DNA of 64,000 nt from Mucilaginibacter pedocola (lineage in GTDB: Bacteria > Bacteroidota > Bacteroidia > Sphingobacteriales > Sphingobacteriaceae): assembly GCF_002013915.1 (NCBI RefSeq), contig NZ_MBTF01000003.1, positions 186,001 through 250,000 of the forward strand, read 5' to 3'. Shown here piece after piece: positions 24,655 through 33,310 of the stretch. The notes under the pieces are model-generated. The model saw only the letters and a list, made by a program, of their open reading frames with translations. It searched no databases and had not been told where the DNA came from. The position numbers were made by a program, and so were the translations under genes. How positions within the stretch are numbered: position 1 is the first letter of the stretch; each line of letters begins with the position of its first letter.

Positions 24655-27309
24655 TTAGTTTATGGTAAAACGGTAAGTGCCCGCGCTTATTTCAATTGCT
24701 TTGGCTGTACTAATAGCTTTACCGTTTAATGACGCTTTTTTGCCTTGCGGCAGCACAACGCCTGCCGTTGTATTGGCGGGTATGGTAACGGTGTATTCAA
24801 CCGCATTGCCGTTGCGTTTCCAAATAGAAGTTATTTTGCCGTAAGGGCCGGTATGAGAGCCGTCGAACTCGTTCAACCCTGCAACAAAATTTGGCTTAAG
24901 TACCACATGCTTAAAACCGGACTGCTGCTCATCAGGCTGAATGCCACCTATGCCGCGGTACAGCCATGCACCAATACCGCCGAACATGATGTGGTTGAGC
25001 GATATATCCGATTTTGCGTCGATGTCCCAGTTCTCGTAAAGTGTAGTAGCGCCATTTTTGATCCACCAACCCCATGATGGGAAGGTTTCCTGCGAAGCTA
25101 TTTTATAAGCTACATCGGCATAACCATTATCGCTTAGTGCGTTCATAATGGCTTTACCGCCCAATATGCCCACATCCAAATGGAAGTTATCGGCAGCAAC
25201 GCGGTCGGCCAGTTTGGCGGCTATTTTGGCTTTAAAGTTATCAGGTACGATACCCATGAATAAGGGTACAGCCAGTTCGGTTTGCAGGCCTTTGTTGTAG
25301 TTCGCGGTTTGCTCGTTCAGGTATTTATCGTTAAATGCTTTTTTGATTTTGGCTTGCAGGGTAGTGTATTTGGCGTAATCGTCGGTTTTGCCCAGCAGTT
25401 TGGCTGCCTTTGCCAGGATGGTTACATCGGCATAGTAATAGCAGGTAGAAGTAAGCTCTACCGGCGAAACTGACTTAACGGGTACCCAGTCGCCTAATCC
25501 CCAGCTGCAAAGCCCCGATGGGTACAGGTCGTTAATGTGGTTTACGTAGCGGCGGATATTGTCATAATTATCTGCCAGTATTTTTTGGTCGCCGTAGAAC
25601 AGGTAAACGTTCCAGGGTATCATGGCAATGGTGCTGGTCCAATCCGGCCCGTTGCCCCATTCGTAGCCCCAGCCAGCGGTTGGGATAATAGAAGGCAGAA
25701 CGCCATTAGGTTGTTGCTCGTCGCGGTGGTCGGCCATCCATTTTTCGTAAACGGTAATACCGTCAAAGCTGTATAAGCCGGTTTCGGATGCAATAATGGC
25801 ATCGCCCGTCCAGCCATTCTTTTCGCGCTGCGGGCAATCGGTAGGGTAGCCAAACAGGTTGCTTAGGTACGAGTTATTGGTGGCGTACCATATTTTGTTG
25901 ATGGTAGGATTAGAGGTAGCAACAGTACCCACAGGCGGTACATCGCTATGCATAAAATACCCGGTAAGGCTTTCTTTATTCAATTCAACAGGTTCGCTGC
26001 TGGTAACTTCTACATACTGGAAGCCCTTGTAGTTGAACTTCGGCATAAAGCTTTCCTGCCCTTTGCCGCTCAGCGTAAAAATATCTACCTGGAAGGGGTC
26101 TTTATCATCAGTAGGGCGGTAGTGCAGGTCGATATTAGATAGGTCTACATGCCCGTTTTTATAAAGCCTTTCGCCGTGTTTCAGGCGGATAACTGTACCT
26201 GCTTTACCACTAACGGTTATTTTGCTCACGCCCGATATATTCCTCCCAAGGTCGAACACCACGGATTCATCATCAAGCTTGGTTATACTTTTTGCAGGTA
26301 TAGTTTCAACTGCACGGACCGGCACCACTTGCTGCGAAACAATGTTTTGCGATGGAGTAGGGCGGGCAAAGGCCGGTTTCCATTTCTTATCGTCGAAGTC
26401 AACAGTGTTCCAGCCGGGCTGATCAAGCTGCGCATCGTAATGCTCGGCGGTATAAATGCTATTTAGGGTGATGGGACTTAGGCTGGTTTTCCATTGCTCG
26501 TTAGAGGAAATGGTTTCGAAGGTGCCATCATCATAAGTTATCCTGAAGTCGAGGCAAAAAGTAGGGCGCGCGCGCCATGCGGCCAGATGGAAATCCCAAA
26601 CGGCGGTGCTTTGGTGGTTATACCAGCCATTGCCCAGCAACACGCCAATAGCATTCTTGCCTGTTGCAACCTGCGCGGTTACATCATAGGTAACATAAAG
26701 CGTGCGCCTATCGAACCGAGTGTACATCGGGTCCAGGCGGTGGTTGCCAATTTTTTCGCCGTTCAAATAAAGCTCATATAAACCCGCCACAGCAATATAT
26801 GCTCTTGCCGATTTTACTTTCTTTTTAGTGCTGAAGGTAGTGCGAAAATATGGGGCAGGCTTTACGTTAACGCCATTATGGTCGCTTATCCATGTGCCTT
26901 TCCAGTTGCCCATGCCCATTAAACCGGTTTCGAAACTGCTAATAGCAGATGGAGTTGTTTTTACGCCATCCTTATCCCATGCTTGCACACGCCAGTAATA
27001 CTTGGTGTAGGGTTGCAGCCCTTTGCCCTGGTAAGTGGCCAGTATGGCGGGTGAGTTAACTTTAGCAGTGCTCCAGGCATTACCAATGCCACGGCTCACT
27101 TCTGCCGAATCCAAGCCTACAATTACCTGGTATGCGCTCTGTTTGGCACCCTGCCTTGCATCAGCCAGCATCCAGGTTAAACGCGGATGAGGAGCATCAA
27201 TGCCTAAGGGGTTTACCAAATATTCGCAACGCAGGCCAACAGGCTGGGCAGCAAATGCACTTACAGATAAAAACAGGGAAGCAACGAGCAGTTTGGTGTA
27301 TAATTTCAT
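24655..27309 (-). CDS. GH78 alpha-L-rhamnosidase
   Basis: An 884-residue secreted glycoside hydrolase of family 78, which removes terminal alpha-L-rhamnose from plant or bacterial polysaccharides and glycosides. Signal peptide LYTKLLVASLFLSVSAFAA; an N-terminal Fn3-like segment; beta-sandwich domains including RTLYVTYDVTAQVATGKNAIGVLLGNGWY near residues 200-230; then the (alpha/alpha)6 barrel with the family acidic motif DCPQREKNGWTGDA and, further on, DWVP and WGWWIKNGATTLYENW; the C-terminal beta domain ends the protein. Length is within the family range. No rhamnose catabolic genes (rhaA/B/D) are in the window. Confidence 0.95.
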   Translation of the reverse strand: MKLYTKLLVASLFLSVSAFAAQPVGLRCEYLVNPLGIDAPHPRLTWMLADARQGAKQSAYQVIVGLDSAEVSRGIGNAWSTAKVNSPAILATYQGKGLQPYTKYYWRVQAWDKDGVKTTPSAISSFETGLMGMGNWKGTWISDHNGVNVKPAPYFRTTFSTKKKVKSARAYIAVAGLYELYLNGEKIGNHRLDPMYTRFDRRTLYVTYDVTAQVATGKNAIGVLLGNGWYNHQSTAVWDFHLAAWRARPTFCLDFRITYDDGTFETISSNEQWKTSLSPITLNSIYTAEHYDAQLDQPGWNTVDFDDKKWKPAFARPTPSQNIVSQQVVPVRAVETIPAKSITKLDDESVVFDLGRNISGVSKITVSGKAGTVIRLKHGERLYKNGHVDLSNIDLHYRPTDDKDPFQVDIFTLSGKGQESFMPKFNYKGFQYVEVTSSEPVELNKESLTGYFMHSDVPPVGTVATSNPTINKIWYATNNSYLSNLFGYPTDCPQREKNGWTGDAIIASETGLYSFDGITVYEKWMADHRDEQQPNGVLPSIIPTAGWGYEWGNGPDWTSTIAMIPWNVYLFYGDQKILADNYDNIRRYVNHINDLYPSGLCSWGLGDWVPVKSVSPVELTSTCYYYADVTILAKAAKLLGKTDDYAKYTTLQAKIKKAFNDKYLNEQTANYNKGLQTELAVPLFMGIVPDNFKAKIAAKLADRVAADNFHLDVGILGGKAIMNALSDNGYADVAYKIASQETFPSWGWWIKNGATTLYENWDIDAKSDISLNHIMFGGIGAWLYRGIGGIQPDEQQSGFKHVVLKPNFVAGLNEFDGSHTGPYGKITSIWKRNGNAVEYTVTIPANTTAGVVLPQGKKASLNGKAISTAKAIEISAGTYRFTIN

Positions 27310-27647
27310 GGGACAGCTAATATCAGCAAACGTTAAAAAGCAGGCAAGGGTTATTTATCGGCAATGGGGTTTTTACCAAAAAGTGTACAAGAAAGGGCAA
27401 AAAAGATAAACACGAATTATTTCGAATGAGGGCGAATTTCACAAATGGTTTGGCGCTAATTAACCGCAAAGTGCGCAAAGAATTTGCACGTTTGCCAACG
27501 CAAAGAGCGCAAAGGTTTATTTTGTAGGTTAATGTTATCAATAAAGTGATGATAGCATACTTATTTGATGCCTTTGCAAAGCTCTGTGATTCTTTGCGTT
27601 TTTTCTTTGCGCACTTTGCGGTTAACTTAACCACCACGCTGATCAAA
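27310..27647. repeat. Intergenic region dominated by a CGCAAAG inverted repeat
   Basis: No gene. At 27460-27482 and 27603-27625 two perfect 23-bp arms face each other (outer ends TTAACCGCAAAG / CTTTGCGGTTAA), enclosing about 120 bp with internal AACGCAAAGAGCGCAAAGG and TTCTTTGCG words. Left of it, 27411-27450 carries a partial element (CACGAATTATTTCGAA, CGAATTTCAC) related to 32094-32207. This copy has the best-preserved terminal repeats of its family in the window and could also fold into a long transcript hairpin. Confidence 0.8.
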
Positions 27648-28382
27648 CTATAGTTTCTTAATCTTTATATCCCTAAACCACACATCCGCCCCATGGTCCT
27701 GCAAGGCTATATGTCCCTTGGTAAACGTTCCAAACGCCGGCCATTCTTTAAATTTGCTGCCTGCTATTAATTTCTTCCAGCCGTCGGTCCATAGTTTGGT
27801 GGTGAGTACCTGCTCGTCGTTCAGGAAGATATTGAGTATGCCCCCTGTTGATAGTACCACTGTTTTGTTCCACTCTCCGGCGGGTTTTACCACATTTTTG
27901 CTGATCGACATCAAATCGTACAAATCGCCGGCGCGGTGTTTGGGTATTTGGCCGTTTTCGTTCTCTTTGTTATCGGCCACCTGGGTTTCTATGCCGGTTT
28001 GCCAGCAGTAGGGGTATTTTTTGGGGTCTTCGTTTACATAGAAGATGATGCCGCTGTTGCCGGCACGTGATATTTTCCACTCTACGCTTAGTTCAAAATT
28101 TTCGTATTCGCCATCGGTTACCAGGTCGCCACCGTTTTTGGTTTGCCAGCCACCTTTTTCAGATGCATCTAAATGCAATACGCCATTCTTTGCTTTCCAG
28201 GCACTGCCGACCTCGGTTTTGCCGTAGGTATGCCAGCCTTTGGTGGTTTTACCATCAAACAAGGGCTGCCAATCGGGTACTTTAATAGCTGCTGTATCGG
28301 TAGCGGTAGCAGCATTGTTTTGCGAAGGCCCGCAGCCGCTCATCGCGATGGCCGCTAATGCCAGTAATAGTAGGTTTTTCAT
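27648..28382 (-). CDS. DUF1080 lipoprotein (3-keto-disaccharide hydrolase family)
   Basis: A 244-residue outer-surface or periplasmic lipoprotein: signal LLLLALAAIAMSGC with lipid Cys at residue 17, a short Ala/Thr linker, then a DUF1080 domain from WQPLFDGKTTKGWHTYG to the end (DIKIKKL). Family strands RAGNSGIIFYV and ALQDHGADVWFRDI are present. Its start is 30 nt after the GMC oxidoreductase stop, which makes it the fourth gene of the isomerase-kinase-GMC-DUF1080 operon. The family hydrolyses 3-keto-glycosides, so oxidation by a dehydrogenase followed by cleavage here is a coherent scheme (inference). Confidence 0.92.
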   Translation of the reverse strand: MKNLLLLALAAIAMSGCGPSQNNAATATDTAAIKVPDWQPLFDGKTTKGWHTYGKTEVGSAWKAKNGVLHLDASEKGGWQTKNGGDLVTDGEYENFELSVEWKISRAGNSGIIFYVNEDPKKYPYCWQTGIETQVADNKENENGQIPKHRAGDLYDLMSISKNVVKPAGEWNKTVVLSTGGILNIFLNDEQVLTTKLWTDGWKKLIAGSKFKEWPAFGTFTKGHIALQDHGADVWFRDIKIKKL

Positions 28383-28412
28383 AATGCTTAGATAGGGGGG
28401 CTTATCAATTGG

Positions 28413-30128
28413 TTACAAATTTCCTTTTTTGATCTCATCTGCCGCATAATTTGCGGCCCGCGCGGTTAACGCCATATACAGTATAGATGGGCTTTGATTA
28501 CCCGTGCTGGCCATGCAGGCACCATCGGTAACAAACACGTTTTTGCAATGGTGCAACTGGTTCCACTCGTTCAGCAACGATGTATTGGGATCTTTCCCCA
28601 TGCGCACGCCGCCCATTTCGTGTATATCCAGGCCCGGTGCCTGTTTGTTGTTATACACCTCGATATTCTTACACCCGGCCTTCTCCAGCATCTCGCTCAT
28701 TTGGGTGTGGAAGTCTTTGATCATCCGCTCGTCGTTATCATCGTAACTTACGGAAGTTACCAAAAGCGGGATGCCCCACTGGTCGGTTTTATCTTCACTC
28801 AGGCGCACGTGGTTGCTCTCTTTCGGTACGGTTTCGCCCTGCAGGTAGGCAAACACGTGCCAGCTGCCCGGTTCGCAAAGCTCTTCTTTATATTCTGCAC
28901 CAATTTGTCCTTCATTATCGTTCTCTGCCGGATGCTGATCGCGGTAGGCGTTCATGAAAGTTGTATAGCCGCCAAAAAAGTCGGTTTCCTGTTTATGCAG
29001 GTTGCGGAAGTTTACGAGTATCAGGTCGGTAGGGTTGCGGCCAAAATAATACTTATCTAAAAAGCCATCGATATCTGCCGAAACAGAAGCGCGATAATTA
29101 TGGAAGGCAATGTATTTACCCAGTAGCCCACTATCGTTACCCAAGCCGTTAGGGAAGCGTTTCGATTTAGAGTTAAGCAGCACCAAATTGCTGTTGAGTG
29201 CGGATGCGTTCAGGAAAATAATGCGCGACTTGTAAATAATCTCTTCTTTACTATTGGCATCTATCACCTTTACGCCCGATGCCTTGCCCGTAGCTTCATC
29301 ATAAATAATAGAATGTACCACCGAATGCGGGCGGATGGTGAGGTTGCCGGTCTTTTTGGCCCAGGGCAGTGTAGAACTTACTGAACTAAAGTATCCGCCA
29401 AAGGGGCAGCCGCGCATACACATATTACGCGCCTGGCATTGCCCGCGCCCCTGGTCAAGGTGTATTTGTTTGGGGTCGGTTATGTGGGCCCAGCGGGCAT
29501 GCACCAAATGGCGGTCGGTATAGTTTTTATTCAGGCTTTCTTTGATGTGTACCAGCGGGGCATTCATATCAAAGGGCTTCATAAACTCGCCGTCGGGCAT
29601 GGCTTCTAAACCATCCTTATTACCGCAGATGCCAATGAATTTTTCTACGTGGCTGTACCAGGGGGCAACATCTTTATAACCAATGGGCCACTCAATACCA
29701 TAACCGAAACGTTTGGGCGCGGTGAATTCAAACTCACTCCAACGCTGCGTGGCACGGCCCCAGGTGAGCGATTTGCCACCAACCTGGTAGCCGCGTATCC
29801 AGTCGAACGGTTTTTCCTGTACGTAGGGGTGGTCGGCATCTTTTACAAAAAAGTGGTCGCAATCTTCGCCGTAGCCGGCGGCTTTGGTTATCAGTGGGTT
29901 TTCGTCGTGCTGTTTTTGGCTGATGCGGCCGCGGTACCTAAACTCCCAGGGTGGGGTGGTGGCGGTGGGGTAGTCTTTAATATGTTCCACATTACGGCCG
30001 CGCTCTAATACTAATGTTTTTAATCCCTTTTCGCAAAGCTCTTTAGCTGCCCAGCCGCCGCTGATGCCCGAACCTATCACGATAGCATCGTACGTATGCG
30101 ATGCATCATCCATCAAATTTGCCGACAT
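28413..30128 (-). CDS. GMC family oxidoreductase
   Basis: A 571-residue FAD-dependent glucose-methanol-choline oxidoreductase, of the gluconate 2-dehydrogenase / 3-keto-sugar dehydrogenase branch. FAD-binding IVIGSGISGGWAAKEL is at about residues 17-32, followed by LVLERG; the N-terminal GKSLTWGRATQRW and Cys-rich ARNMCMRGCPFGGYF regions are typical of this branch. Active-site His lies in IHEMGGVRMG and Asn in TGNQSPSILYMA near the C-terminus. No twin-arginine signal is seen and no small partner subunit (the usual Tat-exported subunit 3) is adjacent, so export and electron acceptor are open. It is in an operon with kinase (19 nt) and DUF1080 (30 nt) genes. Confidence 0.92.
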   Translation of the reverse strand: MSANLMDDASHTYDAIVIGSGISGGWAAKELCEKGLKTLVLERGRNVEHIKDYPTATTPPWEFRYRGRISQKQHDENPLITKAAGYGEDCDHFFVKDADHPYVQEKPFDWIRGYQVGGKSLTWGRATQRWSEFEFTAPKRFGYGIEWPIGYKDVAPWYSHVEKFIGICGNKDGLEAMPDGEFMKPFDMNAPLVHIKESLNKNYTDRHLVHARWAHITDPKQIHLDQGRGQCQARNMCMRGCPFGGYFSSVSSTLPWAKKTGNLTIRPHSVVHSIIYDEATGKASGVKVIDANSKEEIIYKSRIIFLNASALNSNLVLLNSKSKRFPNGLGNDSGLLGKYIAFHNYRASVSADIDGFLDKYYFGRNPTDLILVNFRNLHKQETDFFGGYTTFMNAYRDQHPAENDNEGQIGAEYKEELCEPGSWHVFAYLQGETVPKESNHVRLSEDKTDQWGIPLLVTSVSYDDNDERMIKDFHTQMSEMLEKAGCKNIEVYNNKQAPGLDIHEMGGVRMGKDPNTSLLNEWNQLHHCKNVFVTDGACMASTGNQSPSILYMALTARAANYAADEIKKGNL

Positions 30129-30147
30129 GTATTCTTTATAATTGGTA

Positions 30148-31260
30148 CTATAAAGATGCAGAAATTAATTGAGAAATGTAATTATCCAACACAGTTAACG
30201 AAGGGCTTTCGCCGCTTGTGATGTAACAATTTGATGTAGCGTTTGCGAGGACGAGCGAGGCCCCTGCATCGAGCCCTAAAAGCTGCCCGATGCAATAGCC
30301 CGCATTAAAATTATCACCCGCGCCGGTGGATATGGTTGGATTGGGGATGAATACAGGTATATCCTTGTAAGTACCCTCCGCATCCCATGCTAAGGATGCT
30401 TTTGAGGTATGAATAATGAGTGTTGCCACATGAAGCAACGGATAAAGCTTATCACCTACAGCTTGCAAGTTATCGGGCACATTTTCCGCGGCAATTGTTC
30501 TGTAAAGAATACTTGCCTCGTTGCGGTTAAGGCTGAGGGTTACCCTGCCATGCTTGCCAAATTGTTTAATGAGGCTAAGCGCAAAAGCTATACTTTGCGC
30601 GCTGCGTTTTGAGCAATCCGAAAGGTCAATAAAAAAGTTCCGATTATCCGATGGACTACCCGTCAAAACATCTTCTATTAAACCCTGCCACATATCGTTG
30701 GAATGATCGGGTTCGCTCCAGTTTACGAGGCAAACCAGGTCGGTATCGGCAAATATCTCCCGCAGCTTTGACAGCCCCACAGTCGTTTTAATGGTGTCCC
30801 AGTCGGCGTGGTTAAGGTCCGTCATCTGCGCCAGCATAATTTTGCCATCTGTAAACTCCATGGCGGTGGTAAACCCGGGATTGGTATAACTGTGCAGTGC
30901 ACAATTTGCATGCATACCGGCGAATGCAGTATGGGGGGATGGTATACCGAAGGCCCCCACGCAATTAATGGTAACGCCCGCTTGTGCCATTGCATTAGCC
31001 ATAATGGGCATATTGCCACCGAGTTTCAACAGTAATTCTTCGCTCTCCAAACTAAAGCCCGAACCGCTTTTTGCGGAAATATAATTGCCGAATTGCTTAA
31101 TGGTTTCGAAGAATTGGGTTGCACCGCCTTCGGTTTTGGTGTTCACCACCTTCACAATAGAATCTACAAAACCATCGAAACCCGCCACTACCTTTTTAGT
31201 AGCGAGTACCTCGGTTGCGCTTTGCAGTCTTTGTTGGATGTGAAGCAGCTTTTCCTTCAT
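30148..31260 (-). CDS. PfkB-family carbohydrate kinase-like protein
   Basis: A 370-residue cytoplasmic protein of the ribokinase/PfkB superfamily, which phosphorylates sugars or nucleosides. The substrate half contains VVAGFDGFVDSIVKVVN and GGNMPIMANAMAQAG; the C-terminal signature STGAGDNFNAGYCIGQLLGL holds the catalytic Asp in GAGDNF. It is longer than typical PfkB kinases (about 310 residues), with extra sequence around residues 45-75. It begins 3 nt after the isomerase stop and is followed by the GMC gene after 19 nt. It may phosphorylate a released sugar before isomerisation. The substrate is unknown. Confidence 0.85.
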   Translation of the reverse strand: MKEKLLHIQQRLQSATEVLATKKVVAGFDGFVDSIVKVVNTKTEGGATQFFETIKQFGNYISAKSGSGFSLESEELLLKLGGNMPIMANAMAQAGVTINCVGAFGIPSPHTAFAGMHANCALHSYTNPGFTTAMEFTDGKIMLAQMTDLNHADWDTIKTTVGLSKLREIFADTDLVCLVNWSEPDHSNDMWQGLIEDVLTGSPSDNRNFFIDLSDCSKRSAQSIAFALSLIKQFGKHGRVTLSLNRNEASILYRTIAAENVPDNLQAVGDKLYPLLHVATLIIHTSKASLAWDAEGTYKDIPVFIPNPTISTGAGDNFNAGYCIGQLLGLDAGASLVLANATSNCYITSGESPSLTVLDNYISQLISASL

Positions 31261-31263
31261 TGC

Positions 31264-31998
31264 TTACGAAGCGTGTTCTAATTTAGCCGCAGCACCTGCA
31301 TCAAGCAAAATACGTGCATGCGACATGTTTTGCAGGATAGACGCCGGTACATCGGTACTAATATGCCCCTGTAAACTTTCGGCAATAATACCCGCTTTGT
31401 TTTCGCCGGAAGCGATCAGTACGGCCATTTTTGCTTCTGTTAAATGCTGTAGTCCCAGCGTTATACCCTGCGTTAAAACAGTAGCCTGCTGAAAGTACTT
31501 TTGGCCAACTTCTACAGTAATAGGCGCTAATTCGGATACGTGGGCGTACAGATCGAATGGTGTACCCGGCTCATTCAAACCAAGGTGGGCATTCATACCT
31601 ATGCCAACGATCATTACATCCAGGCCGCCGTGGCTGCTGATGAAGCTGTTCATGCGCGCGCATTCGGCTTCCAGGTCTTCTGCCTTGGCATCGAACATTG
31701 CTACGCGTTCGGGGTCAAAATCCAGCAGGTTGAAGAAATTGGTATGCAGGTAATGTTTGCAGCTGCCGTAATCGCGCTCGTCCATACCTACCCATTCGTC
31801 AAGCCCTATAATGGTGCATTGGCTGAAGTCAGCTTTGCCTTCTTTGGCGTATTGTACCAGATATTGCAGCATCCCGGTTGGTGATGAACCCGAAGGGAAA
31901 ACAATAAGCGATGTTGGTTTTTCGGCTAACTGCGCAGCAACCAGATCGGCCGCAGCTTTCGACATATCGTCGGGGGTGGGGTATATGGATATTTTCAT
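31264..31998 (-). CDS. Hexosamine-6-phosphate isomerase/deaminase, AgaI-like
   Basis: A 244-residue protein of the glucosamine-6-phosphate deaminase (NagB) superfamily. Phosphate-loop FPSGSSPTGM and IGLDEWVG (Asp67) are typical; the active loop reads VGIGMNAHLGLNEPG, where NagB has an Asp at the position of Asn136 but keeps His138 and Glu143. This loop together with QGITLGLQHL matches my memory of galactosamine-6-phosphate isomerase AgaI more than true NagB. First gene of a four-gene minus-strand operon, 3 nt upstream of the kinase. The gene before it on the strand, 211 nt away across a repeat, is a Gfo/Idh/MocA dehydrogenase. Confidence 0.87.
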   Translation of the reverse strand: MKISIYPTPDDMSKAAADLVAAQLAEKPTSLIVFPSGSSPTGMLQYLVQYAKEGKADFSQCTIIGLDEWVGMDERDYGSCKHYLHTNFFNLLDFDPERVAMFDAKAEDLEAECARMNSFISSHGGLDVMIVGIGMNAHLGLNEPGTPFDLYAHVSELAPITVEVGQKYFQQATVLTQGITLGLQHLTEAKMAVLIASGENKAGIIAESLQGHISTDVPASILQNMSHARILLDAGAAAKLEHAS

Positions 31999-32093
31999 TT
32001 TGACGTATTTGTTTTTTAACCGCAGAGAACACAGAGGTTACGCGGAGGCTCACAGAGTTGGTTTGATGGCAATATTTAGCATACGATCTGAGC

Positions 32094-32212
32094 GAACACT
32101 AATTTTTCTAATTGAATCGAATTTCACGAATCTTTATTGGCTGCTTTTTATAAGATTCTATCGAACCTGATTTGAGAAATTCGACATAATTCGTTGAATT
32201 AGTGTTTGTTCA
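32094..32212. repeat. Inverted repeat with AACACTAATT ends
   Basis: Left end GAACACTAATTTTTCTAATT and right end GAATTAGTGTTTGTTC face each other, with inner arms around CGAATTTCAC and AAATTCGACA. The right end overlaps the TGA stop of the downstream-facing minus-strand gene (32210-32212), so TGAAC supplies the stop. To its left, 32019-32080 is a partial copy of the CGCAAAG-type family (AACCGCAGAGAACACAGAGG). Confidence 0.6.
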
Positions 32213-33301
32213 ATTCTCTTTATTATCTAACCACAAATCCACAGGTTTACTTACTTGCGCTGTAAATGGCAGGTTTATTTTTTTGCCTTGCCCGGCAGAT
32301 GCATAGGCGGCATAAATGAGTTCCATTACGGCGCGGCCGTCGTCGCCGGTTACTAATGGGGTTTTGTTTTCGCGGACGCACTCTATAAAGTGTTTTAACT
32401 CGTGCGGGTAGCCCTGGTTAAATACTTCTTCGAACACCGTGAAGCTCCAGCCGGCAGTGGTATCGGCTTTTTCCATAGCGTAGCCGTAGCCCAGGCGGCT
32501 GTAGGTAATGGCGGCATTGCCCATGAACAGGTCGGCGTAGATTACGCCACCGGTGCCGTAAATTTCGCATTTATCGTCCATACCGCCGTGTTTGGCCCAG
32601 CTGCTTTCGGCAATGCAGGTTACGCCGTTCTCAAATTCTACTATCACCACGGCATTGTCTTCGCCTTTGGTGCGTCCTTTATGGAAAACGGTATCCATAG
32701 TAGCAAAAACGCTCTTCACTTTGGCGTGGTTGGTCATCCAGCGGAACCAGCCTAAGGCATGGCAACCCATATCCATCAATACGCCACCGCCCGCTAAATT
32801 AATATCGTAAAACCAGTCGGTATGCGGGCCACTGTGTTTTTCCGATTGCTTTAGCATATACACCTCACCCACGGCGCCCTCGTTTACCAAATGCCTTGCC
32901 CGCTCGTACTTTGGTGCAAAACAAAGTTCTTCGGCATACATCAGTTTTACATTGTTCGCCTTGCAGGCGGCTATCATTTCGTCGGCTTCCTCCAGGGTAA
33001 CGGCCAGCGGTTTTTCTATAATGATGTGTTTACCGGCATTGGCAGCTTTTATGCAGCACTCGGCGTGCAGATAGTTGGGCACGCAAATATCAATAACCTC
33101 GGCGTCGGTATTGGCCAGCAATTCGTCTACATCGCTAAACCATTGCGGTATTTTAAATTTTTCGGCAAAGACTTTGGCCTTATCGGGGTTGCGGGCATAC
33201 ACGGCCACAACTTCGGCCTCGGGAATAAAACGATGGTACGATTCGAGGTGGATATCCGATATAAAACCGGCACCCAAAATGGCTACTTTGGTGCTGTTCA
33301 T
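32210..33301 (-). CDS. Gfo/Idh/MocA family oxidoreductase
   Basis: A 363-residue cytoplasmic NAD(P)-dependent dehydrogenase. Rossmann motif VAILGAGFISDIH near residues 6-18, catalytic EKP motif in IIIEKPLAVT near residue 95, and the C-domain motif LMDMGCHALGWFRW. No signal peptide. It follows the SGNH hydrolase by 9 nt on the minus strand, suggesting a two-gene operon. The stop codon lies in the end of an inverted repeat. In Bacteroidota such enzymes oxidise sugar carbons during 3-keto or inositol catabolism; the substrate is not readable here. Confidence 0.92.
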   Translation of the reverse strand: MNSTKVAILGAGFISDIHLESYHRFIPEAEVVAVYARNPDKAKVFAEKFKIPQWFSDVDELLANTDAEVIDICVPNYLHAECCIKAANAGKHIIIEKPLAVTLEEADEMIAACKANNVKLMYAEELCFAPKYERARHLVNEGAVGEVYMLKQSEKHSGPHTDWFYDINLAGGGVLMDMGCHALGWFRWMTNHAKVKSVFATMDTVFHKGRTKGEDNAVVIVEFENGVTCIAESSWAKHGGMDDKCEIYGTGGVIYADLFMGNAAITYSRLGYGYAMEKADTTAGWSFTVFEEVFNQGYPHELKHFIECVRENKTPLVTGDDGRAVMELIYAAYASAGQGKKINLPFTAQVSKPVDLWLDNKEN

Positions 33302-33310
33302 TACGTATAA

